Shown here: piece after piece, positions 1 through 5,282 of the stretch
Layout: every line of letters starts with the position of its first letter
Position numbering within the stretch: position 1 is the stretch's first letter
NCBI GenBank assembly: GCA_019246575.1
Contig: JAFAQG010000271.1
Coordinates: forward strand, 1 to 6,097
DNA from: Acidobacteriaceae bacterium
GTDB taxonomy: Bacteria; Acidobacteriota; Terriglobia; Bryobacterales; Bryobacteraceae
Length of the DNA: 6,097 nucleotides
Reading direction: 5' to 3'
Position numbers and translations under genes: made by a program
Notes under the pieces: model-generated
Databases searched by the model: none
The model's input: the letters and a program-made list of their open reading frames with translations, nothing else
Told to the model about the DNA's origin: nothing

Positions 1-1038
1 ACCTACGTCGACCTCAATCGCTCGGGTACTCCACTGATCGAGATTGTGAGCGAGCCCGACATGCGCTCCGCAGACGAAGCGTATGCCTATCTGAACGAAC
101 TCAAGCAAACCATGCAATACATCGGCGTCTCCGATTGCGACATGGAAAAGGGCCAGCTGCGATGCGACGCCAATGTCTCCGTCCGGCTGCGGGGAGCTCA
201 GAAGTTCGGCACCAAGGCCGAAGTGAAGAATCTCAACTCGTTTCGCTTCGTGAAAATGGCGCTCGAGTACGAGATCGAGCGCCAGGTGGAGTTGCTCGAA
301 TCGGGCGGCAAGGTGCATCAGGAAACACGGCTGTTCGATGTCGCAACCGGCCGCACAGTAGGCATGCGGAGCAAAGAGCATGCGCACGATTACCGCTATT
401 TTCCGGAACCGGACTTGCTCCCGCTTCGTGTGAGTGAGCACTGGCTCAACGAAGTAAGATCGCGACTGCCGGAATTACCCGGCGACCGCCGCGACAGGTT
501 TGTGCGCGACTATGGCTTGCGTGAATATGACGCCCAAGTGCTAACGCTGACGCGCGAGGCCGGCGATTACTTCGAGGCGGCCGTGAAGGTCAGCGGCGAT
601 GGCCGCTCCACCGCGAACTGGGTCACCGGCGATCTCATGGGCTTGCTAAAAGCTGCCGATAAGGAAATTGCTGCTTCACCGGTTCCCGCAGCTCATCTGG
701 GCGAGCTTGTTGCGCTCATCAATAAAGGAGAGCTCTCCGGGAAACTCGCAAAAGAGATTCTGCCGAAAATGGTCGAGACCGGAGATGCGCCCTCCGTCAT
801 CATGGAGCGCGAGGGTCTGAAGCAGATCTCCGATTCGGGCGCGCTCGACAAGATTGTCGACCAAGTGCTGGCCTCGAACCCGAAACAGGTGGACCAGTAC
901 AAGGCGGGAAAAGCTGCTGTACTGGGCTTTCTCGTCGGCCAAGTGATGAAAGCAAGCCGCGGGCAGGCGAATCCGGCCGCCGTAAATCAGGCTCTTAAAA
1001 ACAAGCTCGGTGGAAGCTGTACGCTCACGACCTCATAA
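1..1038 (+). CDS. gatB: Aspartyl/glutamyl-tRNA amidotransferase subunit B (GatB), 5'-truncated
   Basis: GatB is the tRNA-binding and kinase subunit of the cytoplasmic GatCAB complex. The complex converts mischarged Glu-tRNAGln and Asp-tRNAAsn to Gln-tRNAGln and Asn-tRNAAsn, using ammonia released by GatA. The reading frame is open from base 1 and gives 345 residues; the family is usually about 470-500 residues, so roughly the first 130-150 lie outside the window. Family signatures seen include NRSGTPLIEIVSEPDM at the left edge, EKGQLRCDANVSVR, AEVKNLNSF, ETRLFD and AHDYRYFPEPDL. From about fragment residue 206 (NWVTGDL) the C-terminal YqeY-like domain follows, ending in the typical GFLVGQVMKASRGQANP stretch. 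A short tail (GSCTLTTS) extends past the usual end. The stop overlaps the convergent DUF2071 gene by 14 bases. gatA and gatC are not in the window. The identification is near certain. Confidence 0.97.
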   Translation, partial: TYVDLNRSGTPLIEIVSEPDMRSADEAYAYLNELKQTMQYIGVSDCDMEKGQLRCDANVSVRLRGAQKFGTKAEVKNLNSFRFVKMALEYEIERQVELLESGGKVHQETRLFDVATGRTVGMRSKEHAHDYRYFPEPDLLPLRVSEHWLNEVRSRLPELPGDRRDRFVRDYGLREYDAQVLTLTREAGDYFEAAVKVSGDGRSTANWVTGDLMGLLKAADKEIAASPVPAAHLGELVALINKGELSGKLAKEILPKMVETGDAPSVIMEREGLKQISDSGALDKIVDQVLASNPKQVDQYKAGKAAVLGFLVGQVMKASRGQANPAAVNQALKNKLGGSCTLTTS

Positions 1039-1771
1039 GCCGCAAAGGCCCGATCCGTACGAACACGCTGGGTGAGAAGTGTACCGTGACATCGCCTTGC
1101 GGCCGCGGCACGCCTGAATTCTCAATTACGTCCTGTTCCAAATGCAGAACCTCGGCGCGCTGCAAGGGCCACGGCGCGTGCTCAATGTCGGCGTAAGCGA
1201 TACGTTTCGCCGCGACCGTATATAGCCGGAAACGTGCCGTCAAAAAATTATCGAAGACCTCTGCTTTGATCGGCGCACGCGGGCGGATCGAAATTCGTAC
1301 ACGGCCATGTCCGAACATGTGATTGCGATCGCTTTCATACTCGATATGACCGGCGTGTCGGATAACGCGCATGTGCGCCCATCGATACGGTAGCCGGTAC
1401 AACACGCGCGCGCCAAGTACCGCACCGAGCCGGTCCGCTTCCAAGGTGAAGAACCAGATGCCCGGCTTGCCATCCGGTCCTGTCACATAAGTCCGGACGT
1501 TCATCTCAGGGAATTTCGAAATCCATGGGAACGCCGGAACAAACGGCGGTCTGAGACTCGATAACAGAAACGGCGTCAAGCCCACCCACGCCGCACCATC
1601 AAAGGTATCGAGCAACAGTTCGTCCGGCAAAAGCGGCCGCAAGCTTTCGGGCGGATATCGCCAGTGCAAAAACGTGAGCGAGTTCCAGCGCTGGAACATC
1701 ACGGGGTGAGGAACGCGATGAGGCGGCCGCGGGTCCGTGAAGTCCCGCCGCTCGGAATAGTCGCTCGCCAC
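1025..1771 (-). CDS. DUF2071 / YqjF-family protein
   Basis: A 248-residue protein of the DUF2071 family (Bacillus subtilis YqjF type), which to my knowledge has no established biochemical role; the fold has been related to acetoacetate decarboxylase-like domains. Family features seen: QRWNSLTFLHW followed by LRPLLP (residues 27-49), FDGAAWVGLTPF (57-68), the EMNVRTYV block and GIWFFTLEADR (89-114), LPYRWAHM (127-134), FLTARFRLYT (176-185) and a C-terminal segment with HLEQDVIENSG. There is no signal peptide or membrane segment, so it is probably cytosolic. The start used is GTG at 1771, which gives a charged, proline-rich leader of 24 residues. A GTG-ATG pair at 1702-1697 just before FQRW is a credible alternative, because the family often begins shortly before this block. 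A purine run (AAGGGA) abuts the GTG directly, too close for a normal ribosome binding site. The gene is convergent with gatB and divergent from the Nudix gene. Family call firm, function unknown. Confidence 0.87.
   Translation of the reverse strand: MASDYSERRDFTDPRPPHRVPHPVMFQRWNSLTFLHWRYPPESLRPLLPDELLLDTFDGAAWVGLTPFLLSSLRPPFVPAFPWISKFPEMNVRTYVTGPDGKPGIWFFTLEADRLGAVLGARVLYRLPYRWAHMRVIRHAGHIEYESDRNHMFGHGRVRISIRPRAPIKAEVFDNFLTARFRLYTVAAKRIAYADIEHAPWPLQRAEVLHLEQDVIENSGVPRPQGDVTVHFSPSVFVRIGPLRLMRS
1682..1697. repeat. Perfect 16-bp palindrome inside the 5' end of the DUF2071 gene
   Basis: The sequence GTTCCAGCGCTGGAAC is its own reverse complement over all 16 bases, with no spacer. It encodes part of the family motif FQRWN of the DUF2071 protein, lies about 90 bases upstream of the Nudix start, and ends on the last base of the alternative DUF2071 ATG (1699-1697). 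It could be an operator-like site for the divergent pair, but it may be chance within coding sequence. The palindrome itself is certain; any function is inference. Confidence 0.35.
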
Positions 1772-1782
1772 TCCCTTATCGT

Positions 1783-1787
1783 AGGAG
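1783..1787 (+). promoter_or_regulatory. SD-like AGGAG unusually close to the Nudix start
   Basis: AGGAG ends one base before the ATG at 1789, whereas functional Shine-Dalgarno spacing is normally about 5-9 bases. Reading upstream in frame there is no ATG, GTG, TTG or CTG before the stop at 1738-1740, so the ATG at 1789 is the earliest possible start and is also where the family homology begins. Either the spacing is truly short, or the match is accidental and translation does not depend on it. Confidence 0.3.
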
Positions 1788-1788
1788 C

Positions 1789-2331
1789 ATGAAGATCATC
1801 TCTTCGCGAGAGGTACTCAAGAACAAGCTCTTCACCGTCGTCGATGAGATCGCTCAGGATCCGAGCGGCTTCGAGATCCACCGCTCCATCGTTCGCCACC
1901 CGGGCTCCGCGGTCATGCTGGCGGTCGATGATCAGCAACGCATTCTCCTTGTCCGGCAGTTTCGTTTACCGGCCGAACAGGATCTGTGGGAGCTTCCCGC
2001 TGGTCGCCTCGATCCCGGTGAGTCGCCGCTCGAAGCAGCCAAACGCGAGCTCCGCGAAGAGACCGGAATCGAGGCAGGGAGGTGGTCTCTGCTCGTTTCC
2101 TTTTGGGCAAGCCCCGGCTATGTGGACGAAAAAATGAATATCTTTCTCGCCCGCGAACTCAGGCACGGCAAGCAGGAGCCAATGGAAGACGAGCGCATCG
2201 AAATCGGCTGGTTCGGCAAAGACGAACTCGGGCGCATGATCCGCAGCGGCGAAATTCTCGATGGCAAGACCATGGTTGGTTATTACGTCTGGCTCGATCC
2301 CGAGGCGCAATGGGGGCCTGGAACGAAGTGA
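1789..2331 (+). CDS. Nudix hydrolase, ADP-ribose pyrophosphatase type
   Basis: A 180-residue cytosolic Nudix hydrolase, predicted to split ADP-ribose (or a related nucleoside diphosphate sugar) into AMP and ribose 5-phosphate with a divalent metal. The Nudix box is perfect at residues 72-94: G72, E78, then REL-REETGI (86-94), matching Gx5Ex7REUxEExGU. A proline (P109, in SPGYVDEK) sits 16 residues after the final box glycine (G93), the spacing used to recognise the ADP-ribose pyrophosphatase subfamily. The N-terminal segment (KIISSREVLKNKLFTVV) and LLVRQFRLP are also typical of that subfamily. The length fits the family. The ATG is the earliest possible start in this frame. It is divergent from DUF2071 (17-base gap) and convergent with gpsA (26-base gap), so it is probably transcribed alone, from a promoter inside the DUF2071 5' end. 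The exact substrate cannot be read from sequence. Confidence 0.95.
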   Translation: MKIISSREVLKNKLFTVVDEIAQDPSGFEIHRSIVRHPGSAVMLAVDDQQRILLVRQFRLPAEQDLWELPAGRLDPGESPLEAAKRELREETGIEAGRWSLLVSFWASPGYVDEKMNIFLARELRHGKQEPMEDERIEIGWFGKDELGRMIRSGEILDGKTMVGYYVWLDPEAQWGPGTK

Positions 2332-2357
2332 TGGTGTAAGCGATGCTTGCACCGAAC

Positions 2358-3386
2358 TTACTCGCTGGTAAGTGGCCGGTCCATCAATTCCCGTATGGCC
2401 TGCCGCGGATCTTTCGCCTCGTACAGGACTTCGTACATCTGATCGATAATCGGGAGTTCCACTCCTCTTTCAATGCCGAGCTGATGCGCCGCACGGCACG
2501 TTCCGACGCCTTCGGCTACCATCGTCATTTCCGAAAGAATCCGGTCCAATTTATGGCCGTGGCCCAACTGGACACCGACGAAGCGATTGCGCGACAGCTC
2601 GCCCGTCGACGTCAGCACCAAATCGCCGAGGCCGGCCAAACCGCTGAGCGTTCGCGGGCTGCCTCCCATGGTTACCGCTATCCTTGTGATCTCGGCAAGT
2701 CCGCGCGTCACCAACGCGGCAATACTGTTGCTACCCAGCCCCAGTCCGCCGCAAATGCCGGCGCCAATCGCGATCACGTTCTTCAGTGCCGCCCCTACCT
2801 CCACGCCTGCAACATCGGTGCTCGCATACAGCCGCAAAGCCGGTGTCGCAAACGCGCGTTGTATGTCCTCCGCAATTGCGATGTCGTCGGATGCCACGAC
2901 GACCGCTGCAGGTTCTCCTGCCGCAATCTCTTTCGCAAATGTCGGCCCGGAAAGAACCGCGATCGGCATAGAATCGCTATCGCGTAACATGTCGCGAATC
3001 ACTTGGGACATCCTCGCCAATGTATTTAGTTCGAGGCCTTTCGTTGCGCTTACAATGCGCGTCCCCGGTGCGATGTACTGCCGGAGCATGTTAAGCGTAT
3101 TCCGAAGGTAAGCCGAGGGCGTCACGATCAGGACAATGTCCGGCGCATTCAAGGCCAGCGCATCGGAGGAGATCGAGACGTTCGGGGGCAGAAGAAACCC
3201 TGGGAGGTAACGGCGGTTCTCGCGGGATAGCTGCATTTCGCAGGCGCGCGTCTCATCGCGAGCCCATAGGGTCACGGCCTCGAAACGCGATGCCAGCGCA
3301 ATCGTTAGCGCCGTTCCCCAGCTGCCCGCACCAACTATCGCCAGTCGCTTCGCTGACCAGTCGCGAGCAGCCGAAATCGCCATCAC
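2358..3386 (-). CDS. gpsA: Glycerol-3-phosphate dehydrogenase [NAD(P)+]
   Basis: A cytosolic oxidoreductase that reduces dihydroxyacetone phosphate to sn-glycerol-3-phosphate, the backbone for phospholipids. It has 342 residues, normal for the family. An N-terminal Rossmann domain opens with AIVGAGSWGTAL (GxGxxG at 19-24). It is followed by SATKGLE (113-119, conserved lysine K116), SGPTFAKEIA (146-155), the helical C-terminal domain with ALKNVIAIGAGI (200-211, conserved lysine K202), TRGLAEI (227-233), AGLGDLVLT (251-259, D255) and SRNRFVG (265-271). All expected conserved residues appear intact. The first two codons are GTG-ATG. The plsY stop TGA lies across them, sharing its last base with the ATG at 3383, so translation is very likely coupled; either codon may be the true start. 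An AAGGGG run lies about 12 bases upstream of the GTG. It is the last gene of the thpR-plsY-gpsA operon, directly downstream of the enzyme that uses its product. Confidence 0.97.
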   Translation of the reverse strand: MMAISAARDWSAKRLAIVGAGSWGTALTIALASRFEAVTLWARDETRACEMQLSRENRRYLPGFLLPPNVSISSDALALNAPDIVLIVTPSAYLRNTLNMLRQYIAPGTRIVSATKGLELNTLARMSQVIRDMLRDSDSMPIAVLSGPTFAKEIAAGEPAAVVVASDDIAIAEDIQRAFATPALRLYASTDVAGVEVGAALKNVIAIGAGICGGLGLGSNSIAALVTRGLAEITRIAVTMGGSPRTLSGLAGLGDLVLTSTGELSRNRFVGVQLGHGHKLDRILSEMTMVAEGVGTCRAAHQLGIERGVELPIIDQMYEVLYEAKDPRQAIRELMDRPLTSE

Positions 3387-4009
3387 ACCGCTGTGCCGCC
3401 CCTTAGCGAAAAGCGATGTTCGGTGCCTTTGCTGATTCGGCTAATGTTCGCTTTGTGGCGATAAACGATCAACACCGCTCCGGCAATGGATGCAAGCAGC
3501 ATCGGACTTGATGGGCGATAAATCATCCACAGCAGAAGGGGGAATGCAGCCGCTCCGGTAATCGAGCCCAGCGATATGTATTCGGTTATTACAAAGGCGA
3601 GAAGAAAGATCACTGCTGATACGAGCAGCGCGACAGGAGCCACAAATAGAAATGCGCCGATGAAGCACGCCACCGCCTTGCCGCCTTTGAATCTCAGAAG
3701 CAACGGATAGCAATGACCCAGCATGACGGCCACGATCGCAATCGCGACGATTCGATCGTCCCTGTGAGAAGCGATCGCGGCTAGCCAGACAGCAACGAAT
3801 CCTTTCAGTATGTCTAGAAGAAGGACGATCAACCCTGCCTTACGGCCGACCGTCCGATGCACATTCGTGGCGCCGATGTTCCCGCTGCCCATCGTGCGTA
3901 CGTCCTTGCCAGTCGAAAACCGCACCAGGAGATAGCCGAACGGCAGACCCCCAATGAGGTAGGCCAGAAGCGCTGGCACCGCCGCTTGCAGAAAGAACTC
4001 AGCCGGCAC
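3383..4009 (-). CDS. plsY: Acyl-phosphate:glycerol-3-phosphate acyltransferase
   Basis: An inner-membrane enzyme that transfers an acyl chain from acyl-phosphate to position 1 of sn-glycerol-3-phosphate, giving lysophosphatidate. From GTG 4009 it has 208 residues, normal for the family. Several hydrophobic segments are visible, the first around residues 7-25 (PALLAYLIGGLPFGYLL). The three cytoplasmic motifs are present: GSGNIGATN (about 41-49), GHCYPLLLRFKGGKAV (98-113) and the ISLGSITG region (about 145-152). The usual C-terminal HKANISRISKGTEHRF follows. I chose GTG at 4009 because it falls 4 bases after the thpR stop and just before the first membrane segment, with AGGA about 12 bases upstream. 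A TTG at 4033 would add 8 residues and overlap thpR by 20 bases without a ribosome binding site. Its stop overlaps the gpsA start. It is the middle gene of the operon and acts right after GpsA. Confidence 0.94.
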   Translation of the reverse strand: MPAEFFLQAAVPALLAYLIGGLPFGYLLVRFSTGKDVRTMGSGNIGATNVHRTVGRKAGLIVLLLDILKGFVAVWLAAIASHRDDRIVAIAIVAVMLGHCYPLLLRFKGGKAVACFIGAFLFVAPVALLVSAVIFLLAFVITEYISLGSITGAAAFPLLLWMIYRPSSPMLLASIAGAVLIVYRHKANISRISKGTEHRFSLRGGTAV

Positions 4010-4013
4010 CGCG

Positions 4014-4595
4014 TTAAGCGTTCCTGGCCGCAAGCGCAGATTCGGTGGGTTCTAATGCGTACTCGCGCAGTCTTCGGTAGATGCTAGCGTTCGAGCCGGG
4101 TTCGCTTCGAAACAAAACGAACCGCGAAACCGAAAAATGGCCGAGGGCGGCCGGCTGCATCTCCCTCACTTTTTGACGCAGCCGCTGCAGCGGTACCGGA
4201 TTCTTGATGCGCGCGAGAGTCAAGTGAGGCGCAAAAACGCGGCCCTCTTTGTTGATTCCAAGCGTCTCGAGTCGCTGCTCGACATCTTGCGCCAGGCTCT
4301 CGAGAGCTTCGCCTCCGTGTATACCGGCCCACAATACTCGTGGCGACCCTTCATTCGGGAACCAGCCCAGGTCCCGAATTTCCACGCTGAAAGGCTCACG
4401 CGGCGGCAAGCTCGCGAGCACCTCATGTAGCCTGTCGAGGTCCGATTCCGGCCACTCGCCTATAAACTTAATCGTCACGTGGAGGTTGTCCAACGGACTC
4501 CATTTGATCAATGCCTCCGGACGGAGCGCAGTGATCAGCCGTTCGAGCCGCAGCAAGATTTCGGGAGCAAGATCGATCCCTGTGAATAATCGCAT
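4014..4595 (-). CDS. thpR: RNA 2',3'-cyclic phosphodiesterase (2H family; formerly 2'-5' RNA ligase LigT)
   Basis: A 193-residue cytosolic member of the 2H phosphoesterase superfamily. Characterised relatives open RNA 2',3'-cyclic phosphate ends to 2'-phosphate and show a reversible 2'-5' ligase activity in vitro; the physiological substrate is unclear. The two catalytic HxT motifs are intact and well spaced: H39-V-T41 (in LHVTIKFIGE) and H124-L-T126 (in FAPHLTLARI). The N-terminus MRLFTGIDL is the canonical family start, supporting the ATG at 4595. VLWAGI (88-92) and FVLFRSEPG (159-167) also match the family, and the length is normal. No clear ribosome binding site precedes the ATG. It is the first gene of the run thpR-plsY-gpsA, ending 4 bases before the chosen plsY start, so the promoter for the whole set is probably in or near 4596-4628. 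The link with phospholipid synthesis looks like co-transcription rather than a shared pathway. Confidence 0.95.
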   Translation of the reverse strand: MRLFTGIDLAPEILLRLERLITALRPEALIKWSPLDNLHVTIKFIGEWPESDLDRLHEVLASLPPREPFSVEIRDLGWFPNEGSPRVLWAGIHGGEALESLAQDVEQRLETLGINKEGRVFAPHLTLARIKNPVPLQRLRQKVREMQPAALGHFSVSRFVLFRSEPGSNASIYRRLREYALEPTESALAARNA

Positions 4596-4628
4596 TACGC
4601 AGTGCCCGTGCTAATGTTCTAGCGTATC
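4596..4628. promoter_or_regulatory. Short divergent intergenic region, thpR / mpg
   Basis: These 33 bases separate the starts of the minus-strand thpR operon and the plus-strand mpg gene pair, so promoters for both directions should lie here or reach into the flanking coding ends. I see no convincing -35/-10 pair, operator or riboswitch. A weak TAATGT (4612-4617) resembles a -10 box for the plus strand but has no matching -35. The promoter role is inferred from gene layout only. Confidence 0.35.
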
Positions 4629-5282
4629 TTGAACGCACTTCATAGAAAAGGGGACGGGCCGCGCGAGGCGCATCGCGATCCGGTACCGCTTCCGCAATTG
4701 TGGCGTGAGACGAAACCTGTCAGCTTAGAGTTCTTTGCGCGTCCGGCTGTGGAGCTCGCACGCGAGTTGCTCAGCTGCATCCTCATCCACGGCACAACAG
4801 CAGGCATGATCGTCGAAACGGAAGCATATCTTGGAGCGGATGATCTCGCCGCACACGCATCGCGAGGCAAAACCGAGCGCACGAAGGTGCTCTTCGGAGC
4901 GCCGGGTCGTGCCTATGTATATTTCATTTACGGGATGCATGAATGTCTGAACGTCGTGGCGGACCGCGAAGGTACGGCAGGGTGCGTTTTGATTCGCGCA
5001 CTCGAGCCCCTGTCTGGCTTATCTGACATGTACCGGCGACGCAACTGGCACGGACCGCACGTTGGTCTGGCAAACGGGCCGGGCAAGCTGACGCAGGCCC
5101 TTGCGATCACGCGCGAACATTACGGCCGGCGACTCGATGGAGGCGAGCTTACAATCCGCTGCTGGCGCGAAAGACCCGTCTTCGAGATCGCAACTACGCC
5201 ACGTGTTGGCATCACGCAATGCGCCGATTGGCCCCTGCGGTTTATCTGGGCAGGGCATCCGTGCGTGAGCAAACGCTCATGA
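4629..5282 (+). CDS. mpg: 3-methyladenine (alkyladenine) DNA glycosylase, AAG/MPG family
   Basis: A monofunctional base-excision repair glycosylase that removes 3-methyladenine, hypoxanthine and related purines. Aligned by eye to human AAG, the active site is complete: catalytic glutamate E65 and Y67 in VETEAYLG (62-69), H76 in AAHASRGKT, and the intercalating tyrosine Y101 and guanine-excluding asparagine N108 in IYGMHECLN (100-108). CVLIRALEPL, NGPGKLTQAL and PRVGITQCADWPLRF near the end are also family blocks. From TTG 4629 the protein has 217 residues. Family homology begins only near residue 31 (SLEFFARPAVELARELL), so the polar leader may be untranslated, and TTG 4698 would give a more usual 194 residues. 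A stop at 4620 rules out anything further upstream. No Shine-Dalgarno is seen at either TTG. The stop overlaps the ATG of the next gene (ATGA), which implies co-transcription. Function firm, start uncertain. Confidence 0.93.
   Translation: MNALHRKGDGPREAHRDPVPLPQLWRETKPVSLEFFARPAVELARELLSCILIHGTTAGMIVETEAYLGADDLAAHASRGKTERTKVLFGAPGRAYVYFIYGMHECLNVVADREGTAGCVLIRALEPLSGLSDMYRRRNWHGPHVGLANGPGKLTQALAITREHYGRRLDGGELTIRCWRERPVFEIATTPRVGITQCADWPLRFIWAGHPCVSKRS

Noticed and set aside
1099..1730. Three copies of GCGGCCGC (1099, 1633, 1723) inside the DUF2071 gene
   Set aside because: An 8-base GC-only word recurs easily in GC-rich coding sequence; the spacing is irregular and no wider context is shared, so it was not treated as a repeat family.
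2356..2373. Hairpin ACTTAC-TCGCTG-GTAAGT over the gpsA stop codon, as a terminator between Nudix and gpsA
   Set aside because: The stem is only 6 bp and AT-rich, with no T-run on either strand, so it does not support an intrinsic terminator.
2343..3111. Plus-strand open frames (214 and 174 codons) opposite gpsA
   Set aside because: They lie wholly or almost wholly within gpsA, which has all family motifs; the translations are Ser/Pro/Arg-rich with no domain, as expected of antisense shadows.
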